Positions 8,470-17,742 of a stretch of DNA of 64,000 nt are shown in pieces. Where the stretch lies: contig NZ_JAEIOI010000003.1 of assembly GCF_021375795.1 (NCBI RefSeq), forward strand, positions 539,402-603,401. Direction: 5' to 3'. The notes under the pieces were generated by a model. That model saw only the letters and a program-made list of their open reading frames with translations. It made no database searches and was not told the origin of the DNA. Both the position numbers and the translations under genes were made by a program. Source of the DNA: Pseudomonas anguilliseptica. GTDB lineage: Bacteria > Pseudomonadota > Gammaproteobacteria > Pseudomonadales > Pseudomonadaceae. Each line of letters begins with the position of its first letter. Position 1 is the stretch's first letter.

Positions 8470-9750
8470 ATGAGCAAGACCAACGAATCCCTGATGCAAC
8501 GCCGCACCGCTGCCGTTCCGCGCGGCGTGGGCCAGATCCACCCGATTTTTGCCGAGCGCGCGGAAAACGCCAGCGTGTGGGACGTCGAAGGCCGCGAGTA
8601 CATCGACTTCGCCGGCGGCATCGCCGTGCTGAACACCGGCCACCTGCACCCGAAAGTGGTTGCGGCGGTGCAAGAGCAGCTGACCAAGCTGTCGCACACC
8701 TGCTTCCAGGTGCTGGCCTATGAGCCCTACGTCGAGCTGTGCGAAGAAATCGCCAAGCGCGTACCGGGCAACTTTGCCAAGAAGACCCTGCTGGTTACCT
8801 CCGGCTCCGAAGCCGTCGAAAACGCCGTGAAGATTGCCCGCGCCGCCACTGGCCGTGCCGGCGTGATCGCCTTCACCGGGGCCTATCACGGCCGCACCAT
8901 GATGACCCTGAGCCTGACCGGCAAGGTTGTACCGTACTCCGCCGGCATGGGCCTGATGCCGGCCGGCGTGTACCGCGCCCAGTCGCCGTGCGAACTGCAT
9001 GGCGTGAGCGAGGACGAGTCCATCGCCAGCATCGAGCGCATTTTCAAGAACGATGCGCAGCCGCAGGACATCGCCGCGATCATCATCGAGCCGGTGCAGG
9101 GTGAAGGCGGTTTCTACACTAACTCCCCGGCCTTTATGCAGCGCCTGCGTGCCCTGTGCGACGAGCACGGCATCCTGCTGATCGCTGACGAAGTGCAAAC
9201 CGGCGCAGGCCGTACCGGCACCTTCTTCGCCACCGAGCAACTGGGCGTGGTGCCGGACCTGACCACTTTCGCCAAATCCGTTGGCGGCGGCTTCCCGATC
9301 TCCGGCGTGTGCGGCAAAGCCGAAATCATGGACGTGATCGCCCCTGGCGGCCTGGGCGGCACCTATGCCGGTAGCCCGATTGCCTGCGCGGCAGCCCTGG
9401 CCGTACTCAAGGTATTCGACGAAGAGAAACTGCTGGAGCGCTCGCAAGCCCTGGGCGAGAAGGTCAAGGCTGGTCTGCGCGCGATCCAGGCCAAGCACAA
9501 GGTGATTGGCGACGTACGCGGCCTGGGCTCGATGATTGCCATCGAACTGTTCGAGACCGACGAGAAGCGCACGCCGGCAGCTGCCCTGGTCGGCAAGATC
9601 GTCGCCCGCGCCCGCGAGAAAGGCCTGATCCTGCTGTCGTGCGGCACCTACTACAACGTGATCCGCTTCCTGATGCCCGTCACCATCCCTGACGCGCAAC
9701 TGGAAAAAGGCCTCGCCATCGTCGCCGAATGCTTCGACGAACTGGCCTGA
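8470..9750 (+). CDS. gabT: 4-aminobutyrate aminotransferase
   Basis: GabT is a PLP-dependent class III aminotransferase that converts GABA and 2-oxoglutarate to succinic semialdehyde and glutamate. The 426-residue protein has GSEAVENAVKIARA (phosphate-binding loop), IADEVQTGAGRTG with the PLP-contacting Asp, and the Schiff-base Lys in TFAKSVGGGFP. It follows gabD and ends at a strong terminator, so gabDT forms a complete unit. The 168-base gap between the two genes holds no other gene and may contain a second promoter. Confidence 0.95.
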   Translation: MSKTNESLMQRRTAAVPRGVGQIHPIFAERAENASVWDVEGREYIDFAGGIAVLNTGHLHPKVVAAVQEQLTKLSHTCFQVLAYEPYVELCEEIAKRVPGNFAKKTLLVTSGSEAVENAVKIARAATGRAGVIAFTGAYHGRTMMTLSLTGKVVPYSAGMGLMPAGVYRAQSPCELHGVSEDESIASIERIFKNDAQPQDIAAIIIEPVQGEGGFYTNSPAFMQRLRALCDEHGILLIADEVQTGAGRTGTFFATEQLGVVPDLTTFAKSVGGGFPISGVCGKAEIMDVIAPGGLGGTYAGSPIACAAALAVLKVFDEEKLLERSQALGEKVKAGLRAIQAKHKVIGDVRGLGSMIAIELFETDEKRTPAAALVGKIVARAREKGLILLSCGTYYNVIRFLMPVTIPDAQLEKGLAIVAECFDELA

Positions 9751-9759
9751 TAGACCGCT

Positions 9760-9795
9760 GCAATAAAAAACCCGCTTCGGCGGGTTTTTTATTGC
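9760..9795 (+). terminator. Intrinsic terminator after gabT
   Basis: A perfect 16-base stem (GCAATAAAAAACCCGC with its complement) closes a TTCG loop and contains its own T-run. It lies nine bases after the gabT stop and could work on both strands. Confidence 0.92.
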
Positions 9796-10003
9796 ACGCT
9801 ATCTTGCCAAAACCCCTTGCAAAGGCCCTTTGTAGGACAAACAAGCCGCTCTAGCACGGCACATTCAGCTATGATGCAAAACCTGACGAAATGCTCAACA
9901 GTTCGTCGGGCTGCGCTGGTTATTCACGGGTTGCTGGGTAGACTGCGCGCCGTCATCACGATGACGCCATTATTTTGCTACTACGTTTTTTCCTGAGGTT
10001 TCC

Positions 10004-11215
10004 ATGACTGTCCCGGCCAAGGCTCCGGAGATTCTGATCGCCGAAGCAGAACCCTGGACTGCTGACCTGCTCGTGCAACTGGTACGCGATGTGCGGCCGG
10101 ATGCGCGCATCCTGCAGGTTACCGATGGCGAAGCCGCATTGGCCAAGTGCAAACGCCGCCTGCCTAGCCTGGTGATCGCCGATGGCGACCTGCCCGGCAT
10201 TGATGGCCTGGAACTGCTGCGTCAGCTGCGCCGCCACCCGCGTACGCCGGCCCTGCCGTTTATCCTGATCAGCGGTCGCCTGGACGCCAACAGCGTGCGC
10301 GCCGCGCGGCCGCTGGCACCCACCGCCTACCTGGCCAAACCCTTCAATGCCGAACAGCTGCGTCAGCGTCTGCTCGGCATCCTCGGCAATCCGTCGAATT
10401 CGACCCCGGAAGCCAGTACACCGCTACTGGTCAACAGCCTGGATGATTACCTCAATGCCGTGCGCGAAGAGGGTCAGGGCGCACCGCTGCTGGAGTCAGT
10501 CAGGGATTCCGTCAGCCAGTGCCTGAACGGTGACGACACCGACCTGCGCGAGCTGGAAGACGTATTTGCCCGTGACCCACAGATTACCGCCCGCCTGATT
10601 GCTGCAGCCAACAGCGCCGCACAGCACCAGGGCATGCCCTGCCAGACGCTCAACCAGGCCCTGCCGCGCCTGGGCCTGGCGCGCACGCTCAATCTGGTAT
10701 TGGGCATGGCCGTGCAGCGCAATGCACGACTTAGCGACCCACGCCTGGCCGAGCTGGCCAGCAGTGCCTGGGACAACGCCCAGCGCAGCGCCGAGCTGGC
10801 GCACTGGCTGGCCAGTGAGCTGCAACTGGACGCTGAGCTGTGCTTCACCGCCGGCCTGCTGCACAACATTGGTGAACTGGCCTTGCTGCGCAGCCTGCAG
10901 GATTGGCAGGACGCTGGCGGCACCCTGCGCGACGAGGATATTCAGCAGAGTTTCCAGCAACGCGCCGCCAGCTTTGGTTCGGCACTGCGCATTCGCTGGC
11001 GCCTGCCATTTGGCCTGCGCGAGCTGATCGCGGCGTTCTACAACCTGGGCAGCGGCGTGTTTAGCCGCGAAGCACTGGTGCTCAATCTGGTGTGCATGAT
11101 CCTGCGCCTGCGCAGTAACCAGTCGCCGAAAGAGCTGCGTGATGAGCGCTGTGTGCGCATGCTGCGCCTGGACCTCAACCTGCTGGAGCGCATCCCGCTG
11201 GCCGCAGCTGCCTGA
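10004..11215 (+). CDS. Response regulator with REC and HDOD domains
   Basis: The 403-residue protein has a receiver domain (about 8-125) with the acidic pair in ILIAEAE, phospho-acceptor Asp in LVIADGDLPG, Ser in LISGR and Lys in AYLAKPF. A HDOD domain (about 150-350) follows, with the degenerate HD-type signature in CFTAGLLHNIGELALLR. Such proteins usually act as output modules without DNA binding in signalling or motility control, but no specific target can be read here. No histidine kinase gene is nearby. The start is supported by TGAGG eight bases upstream. It faces the LysR gene with only 15 bases between the stop codons. Confidence 0.85.
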   Translation: MTVPAKAPEILIAEAEPWTADLLVQLVRDVRPDARILQVTDGEAALAKCKRRLPSLVIADGDLPGIDGLELLRQLRRHPRTPALPFILISGRLDANSVRAARPLAPTAYLAKPFNAEQLRQRLLGILGNPSNSTPEASTPLLVNSLDDYLNAVREEGQGAPLLESVRDSVSQCLNGDDTDLRELEDVFARDPQITARLIAAANSAAQHQGMPCQTLNQALPRLGLARTLNLVLGMAVQRNARLSDPRLAELASSAWDNAQRSAELAHWLASELQLDAELCFTAGLLHNIGELALLRSLQDWQDAGGTLRDEDIQQSFQQRAASFGSALRIRWRLPFGLRELIAAFYNLGSGVFSREALVLNLVCMILRLRSNQSPKELRDERCVRMLRLDLNLLERIPLAAAA

Positions 11216-11230
11216 CACCTGCCGCCCGGC

Positions 11231-12103
11231 TCAGGCCAGGATCTCGGCCAGCAGATCAAAGACGATACGAATGCGCCGAGCCGTGCGTAGCTCGCGGTGG
11301 GTGACCAGCCAGATCGGCAGTTGAAAGGGCTCAACGTCCTCCAGCACGCGCACCATGCCTGGGGTTTCCCGCGCGATTTCTTCCATGATGGCGCCAATGC
11401 CCAGGCCCTGGCGGACCATTTCCCAGTAGGTCACGGAGTTGTCGGCATAGCTGCGAAAGTTCTCGCTGCTCAGCTGCAGGCCTTTGGAACGCATGTGCTG
11501 CAGGTAATGACCGGCGCGATCGAGGCCGATAAAATCGTGTTTTACCGCCTCTTCTGCGGTACGCGGCAGGCCATGCTCGCGCACCCAGCTTGCGGACGCG
11601 TAGAAGCAGGCGGAGCTGTGCCGCACCAAACGGCCGATCAGCTCCGGTTGCTCGGGGCGCAAATGGCGGATGGCGATGTCGGCCTCGCGGCGCAGCAAGT
11701 CGCTGACACCGTCCGAAGCCACCACCTCGACCTGAATACCGGGGGCCGCCTGGCGGATCTGCAGAAGGATCTTCGGCATCAGGTACGCCGCCACGGCATC
11801 GCTGGTGGCCACCGACACCACCCCCGTCACCGCTTCCGAGCGCCCGGTCGCGGCCAGGCCCAGTTCATGCGCCGCCGCGCCCATCACCCGAGCATGGCCC
11901 AACAGCTCCTGCCCGGTGCTGGTCAGCGCCATGGTTTTGCCAACCCGCTCAAACAGCGTCACGCCCAGCGCCAACTCCAGGGCGGCGACCTGACGACTGA
12001 GGGTGGGTTGCGACTGCCCGAGCTTACGCGCGGCCGCTGACAGCGAGCCGGTTTCTGCCGTCTCGAGAAAGGCGCGCAACTGGTTCCAGTCGACCTTATC
12101 CAT
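11231..12103 (-). CDS. LysR family transcriptional regulator
   Basis: The 290-residue product has the LysR winged helix at the N-terminus (LRAFLETAETGSLSAAARKLGQSQPTLSRQ is characteristic, split here by its helix turn) and a periplasmic-binding-like effector domain from about residue 90. I chose the ATG at 12103 because it gives the standard LysR start. The frame is open for 61 more codons, but those residues are unlike the family. No clear ribosome site was found. It is divergent from a methyltransferase gene that starts 112 bases away, which is its likeliest target. The effector is unknown. Confidence 0.85.
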   Translation of the reverse strand: MDKVDWNQLRAFLETAETGSLSAAARKLGQSQPTLSRQVAALELALGVTLFERVGKTMALTSTGQELLGHARVMGAAAHELGLAATGRSEAVTGVVSVATSDAVAAYLMPKILLQIRQAAPGIQVEVVASDGVSDLLRREADIAIRHLRPEQPELIGRLVRHSSACFYASASWVREHGLPRTAEEAVKHDFIGLDRAGHYLQHMRSKGLQLSSENFRSYADNSVTYWEMVRQGLGIGAIMEEIARETPGMVRVLEDVEPFQLPIWLVTHRELRTARRIRIVFDLLAEILA

Positions 12104-12215
12104 ACGTAAATGCATATGTTGTCTGCAATTTATCGCAATACCCCGTGATGATGCGCAAGGATAGCATCCGCACTGTGTTGGCTTTCGCCTTACCTCCATG
12201 CACAGGACGCGCCCC

Positions 12216-12929
12216 ATGCACTCACCGATCACCGCTGCCAGCAACCACCGCGCTGACACTGCAACACCGGCAGCCATCGCCGACAAGGCGCGCTTCTGGA
12301 ACCGTATTGCCGGTCAATACGCCAAGGATCCGATTGCCGATCTGGCCGGTTACGAGCGGACGCTGCAGCGCGTGCAAGCCTTGCTGTCTACCGAGCATGA
12401 GGTGCTGGAAATCGGCTGTGGCACGGGCACTACCGCCCTGCGTCTGGCGCCTGCCACGCGGCGGCTGGTAGCCACCGATGTCGCCGAACAGATGATTGCC
12501 ATCGCCGGCGAGAAGCTCGCCCGCCAGCCCATAGCTCAGCTGGAATTCCAGCTGGCCGACGCCGAAGCCCCCGTGGCCGAGCAGGGCACCTACGATGCCG
12601 TGCTGGCGTTCAACCTGCTGCACCTGGTGACAGACCTGCCACAGACGCTGAGTGCAGCCATCAGTGCCTTGAAGCCAGGCGGCTTGCTGATCTCGAAAAC
12701 ACCCTGCCTGAATGAGATGAATCCGCTGATCCCCAAGCTGGCCCTGCCGCTGCTGCGCGCCATCGGCAAAGCGCCGCCGGTGCTGTGTTTTGACGCCCAC
12801 CAGTTGCAGGCGGCCATGACCGCGCAAGGCCTGCAAATCCTGGCCGTCGAGCGCCATGGCAGCAAGCGCAAAGACTGGCGGGTGTTTATCGTGGCGCGCA
12901 AGCCCGATGCCCCACCGTTAGCGGCCTGA
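12216..12929 (+). CDS. Class I SAM-dependent methyltransferase
   Basis: The 237-residue protein has the SAM-binding motif I VLEIGCGTGTTALRLAP (about residues 62-78), an acidic motif II residue in LVATDVAEQM, and a post-I motif YDAVLAFNLLHLV. It belongs to the Methyltransf_11/25 type of small-molecule methylases; the substrate is unknown. The ATG at 12216 has AGGACG upstream and is preferred to the ATG at 12198, which has no ribosome site. It is divergent from a LysR regulator that may control it. Confidence 0.85.
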   Translation: MHSPITAASNHRADTATPAAIADKARFWNRIAGQYAKDPIADLAGYERTLQRVQALLSTEHEVLEIGCGTGTTALRLAPATRRLVATDVAEQMIAIAGEKLARQPIAQLEFQLADAEAPVAEQGTYDAVLAFNLLHLVTDLPQTLSAAISALKPGGLLISKTPCLNEMNPLIPKLALPLLRAIGKAPPVLCFDAHQLQAAMTAQGLQILAVERHGSKRKDWRVFIVARKPDAPPLAA

Positions 12930-13023
12930 TCAACGCCGCCTAGCTCGCCCTAACTGACGACTTTCACCGCCCGGACCTGCTGGTCCGTCCCTCTGTTGCA
13001 CCCATAAAAAACTGGAGCTTGCC

Positions 13024-13398
13024 ATGTACCTTCGCTCAATCACCGCCCTGACTGCTGCACTGCTGCTATCCGGCTGCGCCGCCACCATCAACCAGAGTGG
13101 TCTGGAACAACGCACCTCCCAGGCCATCGGCCACCCCGTCGGGCAATTCAGCATCACCGAGCGCACCGAGGAAACCGGCGGACGCATCAACTACAACGTC
13201 AACACCCGAGACGGCGGCACCTACCGCTGCTACATGTACTCGGCCACCGGCTTCCAGAAGGCCATGAGCTTTGGCATGACGCCGCACTCAGACGCTATCT
13301 GCACGGCCATGGCCGGTACGCCAGCCGCTAGCGGGCAACGCGGCAACAGTTCCGGCAGCTCTTGCAATGCCTTGCTGCAGGCGGCCGGCCGCTGCTGA
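13024..13398 (+). CDS. Small lipoprotein of unknown function
   Basis: The 124-residue product starts with a lipoprotein signal peptide ending in the lipobox LLSGC (Cys18), so it should be membrane-anchored on the outer face. The mature part has a Gly/Ser-rich stretch near the C-terminus and Cys residues at YRCYMYS, DAICTAM, SSCNALL and the penultimate region, which may form disulfides. The ribosome site is weak but placed (GGAG seven bases upstream). I do not recognise the family. A second Cys-containing lipoprotein gene follows about 300 bases downstream; the 298-base gap shows no gene or clear terminator. Confidence 0.65.
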   Translation: MYLRSITALTAALLLSGCAATINQSGLEQRTSQAIGHPVGQFSITERTEETGGRINYNVNTRDGGTYRCYMYSATGFQKAMSFGMTPHSDAICTAMAGTPAASGQRGNSSGSSCNALLQAAGRC

Positions 13399-13696
13399 GT
13401 GCACAGGACTTCCCGGTCAGGCATGGCCGGGAATGGCGCGATCACGCTTGCCGGTGCCTGGCCTGACTGCAGCGCTGGAAGACATACGGGACCAGCAGCG
13501 CGTCAGTTCATCCAGCGCCGGTAAACCGCTTAAGGCCCTTGGTGGGCCGATACCACAGCAGCTACTCAACAACGGCAGCAATGCGCAATCCAACTCAGCA
13601 ACAGGAAGACGGTTTATCCGTGCAGGTAATCCCGCGCGGCTCACTTGAAAGCCACTTTCCAGCATGGCTCCAGCCATCAATGAACAGGACAGAAAC

Positions 13697-14101
13697 ATGA
13701 CACGACAAAGCCTTGCTGTTGCACTGGCAACCTTCGCCCTTGCCGGCTGCGCCAGCAGCCAGAATGTCCACCTGTACACACCGGCTGAACAGGCGGGGAT
13801 GACCGCAGACGGCGCTATTGCCACGATGCTGACGCCATCCGAGTTGCCGGAATACTTTAGCCAGGCGGGTAAAACGGCCAAACCCACAGGCCATGTCTCC
13901 TATTGCAACGCCGGCGCCCTGAGTGGCTCCGCCAGAAGCGACGCCCTGCAAACCGTTGCCGGGATTTGTGGTGCAGGCCAATACACCATTGTCCGCGCGG
14001 TACCGATGCTCGATGCCGTAAGCACCGCCGTGGGCACCAGCTGCACGCGCTCGGAGATGATCATTTTCAGGTGCGACGGTCAGCAACCTGCTCGCCAGTA
14101 G
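13697..14101 (+). CDS. Small lipoprotein of unknown function
   Basis: This 134-residue protein begins with MTRQSLAVALATFALAGC, a lipoprotein signal with lipobox LAGC. The ATG at 13697 has AGGACA upstream and is better than the in-frame ATG 11 codons earlier. The mature part contains Cys residues in VSYCNAG, AGICGAG, TSCTRS and FRCDG that could pair in the periplasm. I recognise no domain. It is convergent with the GGDEF/EAL gene, 37 bases from its stop. It is not clearly similar to the lipoprotein upstream beyond signal, size and Cys content. Confidence 0.65.
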   Translation: MTRQSLAVALATFALAGCASSQNVHLYTPAEQAGMTADGAIATMLTPSELPEYFSQAGKTAKPTGHVSYCNAGALSGSARSDALQTVAGICGAGQYTIVRAVPMLDAVSTAVGTSCTRSEMIIFRCDGQQPARQ

Positions 14102-14138
14102 CATTGGTGTGGCCGGCATCGCTGCAAGGTGAATGCTG

Positions 14139-17030
14139 TCAGCGACGCTCGAGCACCAACTGCATCTGCACGTCGCCCTGAGCGCTGTCGCTGAGCTGGG
14201 TCAGCGGTTGTGGATGGCCGATGCAGTAGCCCTGGGCATAGTCGAGGCCCAGCTTGCGTACGCACTCAAGCGTCTGCGGGCTTTCGACAAACTCGGCCAC
14301 GGTGCTCAGGCCCAGCTGGCTGGCGATCTGCTGCATCGAGCCGACCATGGCCTGGTTGATCGGGTCACTCTCGATACCGCGAATAAAACTGCCGTCGATC
14401 TTGACGATATCCAGCGGCAGATGGCGCAGGTAGGCGTAGGAGGCAAAGCCGCTGCCGAAGTCATCTAGCGCCACTTTCAGGCCCAGGCTGCGCAACTGCT
14501 TGATCCACTGCGCAGACACGCCCAGCTCGCCCAGTGCGACCATCTCGGTCACTTCGATGCACAGCTTGTGCGCTGGCAGGTTGTGCCGCAGCAGTTCGCC
14601 GTGGAGCATTTCATGGAAATGCGCATTGAGCAGCGAACTGGCGGTGAGGTTGAAGTTGACCTGAGCCAGTTGCTGCACATGCCGTGGGTTGTCCGCCAGC
14701 CATTGCAGCAGGCGCATCACCACCCAGCGGTCGATGGCGCCGAGAAAACCATAGCGCTCCGCCGCCCCGAGGAACTGCCCGGGGCTGATCCACTCGCCAC
14801 TGTGCGGGTCGTGGTAACGCAGCAACACCTCATAACGCAGGCCATCATCGTTACCCTGCAAGGCCATGACCGGCTGATAGAACAGCTCGAAATGACCAAG
14901 GTCGATGGCCTCGCGCAGGCGGGTGATCCATTGCAGCTGACGCTGATGCTCCAGCAGCACACCGTCGTCCGGATTGAACTGCTGCACGCGGTTGCGCCCC
15001 AGGTGCTTGGCCAGCTGACTGGCGCTGTCGGCCCAGTTCAGCGCGGTTTCCCAGTCGCTGACGCCGCTGCCGAGTTCCAGCAGGCCGATACTGACCTGCA
15101 CACGAAACGGTCGACCCTGCCAGCTGAAGACGAATTGCTCGACGCAATGGCGCAGGGTTTCCGCGTGCTCCATCGCCACGTCGGTGTTGATCTCACGCAG
15201 CAGCACTGCAAATTCATCACCACCGATACGTGCCAGCTCGGCATGCCGGGGCAGGTGGTGACGCAGGTGGCTGGACAGCTGACGCAGCAGCTGGTCGCCC
15301 GCCGAGTGACCGCAGAGGTCGTTGACCTGCTTGAACTGATCCAGGTCCAGGCTCAGCAAGTGACTGAAACGCCGTGTACCTTCGCCCTTGAGGCTTTCAC
15401 GCAGCAGGCGCTCCAGCTCGCGGCGATTGAGCAGACCGGTCAGCGAGTCATGCGCGGCCAGGTATTGCAGGCGTTCTTCCAGGGCACGGCGCTCGCTGAG
15501 GTCGACCACAATGCCTTCGATGCAGTCCTGGGTCGGACGCAGGTGCAGTGACAGGTATACCCAGTGGCTCTGCCCGTCGAGGCCCTGCATCTGGCATTCC
15601 TGGCTGATCGCCGGTTGTTCGTTGTGCAGTTGCGCCACCTGCGCCGCCCATTGCTCGGCCCCGAGCAACTGCTGCATGGACAACGCCGGAGCGGCCTGGC
15701 CGAGGCCGAGCAGGGCGGCAAAGCTCGGGTTGGCTTCGATCAGCGTGCCGCTGCGGGTGCAGCGGAAAATCCCCTCACCGCTGCTGCTGAACAGCGCCTG
15801 GTACTGCTCCAGATTACCCAGCGCCTGGGCCTTGCTCTGCAGCAGGGCACGGCGGATCTGCTCCAGCTGTTTGTCGAGGATGCCGCCAAACAGCAGCATG
15901 CTCAGCACCGGCAGGTAGGCGTGCATGTAATTGAAGCCCGGCGGCAGTGGAATCACCCCGCTACGCCCCAGCGGCACCAGCAGCATCAGCAGCAGCGCCG
16001 AGCTCCAGCACAGCAGGTAACCGATGGCATACGGCCGGCGCTGGCGCACGCCGAGGATCAGCAGCAACAGCTGGAACGCTCCGGTGAGCAGGATCAGCAC
16101 GTTCAGCGTCTGGTAGGAGCGGTAGTGGCCGTAGCTGACGATGGTCCAGCCGCACACCAGCAAGGTGGCGGCAAACAATGCATTGCGCAGGTGACGCACG
16201 CGGCCCAGCTCAAGCTTCAGGGCGCTGGCCAGAAACAGGCTGCTGAAGATCAGCATGCCGGGGTTGGCCAGGTTGGCCAGTTGGGCCGACAGCCAGTTCC
16301 ACTGCAGGCCCAGCAGGCTGGTGATGCCGTGCAGGCTGGCGTTGTACAGCGCCACGCTGGCTACGGTCAGGCAGAACCACACCAGCTGCGACTCACGCAG
16401 GGTGCTGAATTTGACCAGGAAGAACAGCGTCAGGCTGAGCAACGCACCCAACAGCAGGCCGCTGCGCATCCAGTGTTCGGCCAGTAGCAGCGGGCTCTGC
16501 TCGGCGCCCACCAGCTGCATCGGCACGCTGATCGCCGAGCCACTCTGCACCCGCAGTAATAACGTGTGCGGGCCCTGACCCAGGCGCGGCAGGCTGAGCA
16601 TGAAATGCGGCGTCGGTTCGCCGCGTTGCAGGAAGGGTCGGTGATCGCCGCTGTAGAAGGGCGCGATGAGGTTTTCCCGGTCATACAGCCAGACCTCGAT
16701 GTCGTCGAGAAAAGGCCGGTCGATAATCAGATCCAGGCGTTCGGCTACCGGCGCATCGAGGCGGAAGGCCACCCACCAGGCACTGGCCGAATAGCCTATG
16801 CGCGGCACCCCACGCACCAGTTGGCCCTGCTGCTCGATCAGCTGCTGTACTTCGCCGGCCGTCAGGTTGCCGCTGGGGTCTTCCAGTACCAGGCTGGCCG
16901 GCACGTCGACCGGCTGAACCAGCTGTTCGGCCTGCAGCGTCATCATCGGCAGCGCCGCATGCACAACGCCGCTGCCCAGCACCAGGCTGAGCAGCACGAG
17001 CAAGAAGGGAAGGTTGAACCGACGAAGCAT
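14139..17030 (-). CDS. 7TMR-DISM, PAS, GGDEF and EAL membrane sensor
   Basis: The 963-residue protein has a signal peptide, a periplasmic 7TMR-DISMED2-like domain (about 30-165), seven membrane helices (about 180-390), a PAS domain (about 405-520), GGDEF (about 530-690) and EAL (about 700-955). The cyclase signature GGDEF is intact near residue 602, but no RxxD inhibitory site lies before it. In the EAL domain, EVL replaces EAL; IEVTEM, DDFGSG, VKIDGSF and AEFVES keep the metal and catalytic residues, so phosphodiesterase activity is likely. It should make or break c-di-GMP in response to a periplasmic ligand. A BLUF photoreceptor gene lies directly upstream on the same strand. Confidence 0.92.
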   Translation of the reverse strand: MLRRFNLPFLLVLLSLVLGSGVVHAALPMMTLQAEQLVQPVDVPASLVLEDPSGNLTAGEVQQLIEQQGQLVRGVPRIGYSASAWWVAFRLDAPVAERLDLIIDRPFLDDIEVWLYDRENLIAPFYSGDHRPFLQRGEPTPHFMLSLPRLGQGPHTLLLRVQSGSAISVPMQLVGAEQSPLLLAEHWMRSGLLLGALLSLTLFFLVKFSTLRESQLVWFCLTVASVALYNASLHGITSLLGLQWNWLSAQLANLANPGMLIFSSLFLASALKLELGRVRHLRNALFAATLLVCGWTIVSYGHYRSYQTLNVLILLTGAFQLLLLILGVRQRRPYAIGYLLCWSSALLLMLLVPLGRSGVIPLPPGFNYMHAYLPVLSMLLFGGILDKQLEQIRRALLQSKAQALGNLEQYQALFSSSGEGIFRCTRSGTLIEANPSFAALLGLGQAAPALSMQQLLGAEQWAAQVAQLHNEQPAISQECQMQGLDGQSHWVYLSLHLRPTQDCIEGIVVDLSERRALEERLQYLAAHDSLTGLLNRRELERLLRESLKGEGTRRFSHLLSLDLDQFKQVNDLCGHSAGDQLLRQLSSHLRHHLPRHAELARIGGDEFAVLLREINTDVAMEHAETLRHCVEQFVFSWQGRPFRVQVSIGLLELGSGVSDWETALNWADSASQLAKHLGRNRVQQFNPDDGVLLEHQRQLQWITRLREAIDLGHFELFYQPVMALQGNDDGLRYEVLLRYHDPHSGEWISPGQFLGAAERYGFLGAIDRWVVMRLLQWLADNPRHVQQLAQVNFNLTASSLLNAHFHEMLHGELLRHNLPAHKLCIEVTEMVALGELGVSAQWIKQLRSLGLKVALDDFGSGFASYAYLRHLPLDIVKIDGSFIRGIESDPINQAMVGSMQQIASQLGLSTVAEFVESPQTLECVRKLGLDYAQGYCIGHPQPLTQLSDSAQGDVQMQLVLERR

Positions 17031-17114
17031 CCTGGCGCCTCAATAAACTGCGAGGTGCGCCAAGGCTCAGGGTGAACACAGCTCGCCGGCCTGGCGAGTT
17101 GACGCTCGGGAATT

Positions 17115-17549
17115 CTAGCTGAGAACTGGCGATTTGATTGCGCTGACGGTCTCACTCAGCTCCAGCAGCAGACCGGTAATCTGCTCGGCGCTCATGCTGA
17201 ATGGATCAAAACGGTCGCTGGCCGAATATTTCAGGAACAACTCGCGATTGGCTTGTTTGGCCCCGGCCCAGCCCATGCTCCAGTTGCTGTAGCGACGCAT
17301 GCTGATCTCGGCGTAGTCAAGAATGGTCAGATCCTTGTGCCGGCTGTCATCCGCCAGGCGGTTGTACAAGGCATTCACCTCGGCACGCGGCCCCTCCAGC
17401 GCCTGCAAAAAAATATCCGCATTGCAGCAGAGGATGCCGGTGAGGCCCTTGGCGGGGTTGTTGCGCTGCGAGCTGTCGAGAATCTCGCGGATCAGCTCGG
17501 CAGACACGCTGTGGCTGGCACGGCTGGCATAGGTAAGGCGCACAAGCAT
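17115..17549 (-). CDS. BLUF-domain blue-light photoreceptor
   Basis: The 144-residue protein is essentially a lone BLUF domain, which binds FAD and senses blue light. It starts MLVRLTYASRA with the key Tyr at position 7. The key Gln is in FLQALEG, and the RRYSNWSMGW segment carries the semi-conserved Trp and Met. The remaining C-terminal part is a short helical cap. The ribosome site is CAGGAG. The GGDEF/EAL gene starts 85 bases downstream on the same strand, so the light sensor probably acts on c-di-GMP output, as the BLUF protein PapB acts on the EAL protein PapA in Rhodopseudomonas. That link is inferred. Confidence 0.93.
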   Translation of the reverse strand: MLVRLTYASRASHSVSAELIREILDSSQRNNPAKGLTGILCCNADIFLQALEGPRAEVNALYNRLADDSRHKDLTILDYAEISMRRYSNWSMGWAGAKQANRELFLKYSASDRFDPFSMSAEQITGLLLELSETVSAIKSPVLS

Positions 17550-17596
17550 GGTCAGCTCCTGTGATCGGATTAGTAATTGGTCGATTCTGCATTATC

Positions 17597-17614
17597 TGTA
17601 TAAGATTTGTATAA
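17597..17614. promoter_or_regulatory. Direct TGTATAA repeats upstream of the BLUF gene
   Basis: TGTATAA occurs at 17597-17603 and again at 17608-17614, 11 bp apart (one helical turn), 48 bases upstream of the BLUF start and within the divergent spacer to the radical SAM operon. TGTATA-type repeats are bound by MerR-family B12 photosensors of the LitR type in Pseudomonas, but the spacing here is not one I can match with certainty. Confidence 0.35.
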
Positions 17615-17742
17615 CTAATTGCAGCAGATTCTTCCACCCGCTTGCGTAACAAAAACCGCTGACCACTCTCTATAGTGGCTACACCGGGGCTGACGCACCT
17701 CAGCACGCCGCGCCCCAGACGCGCCCGCATAAGGAGTTCACT

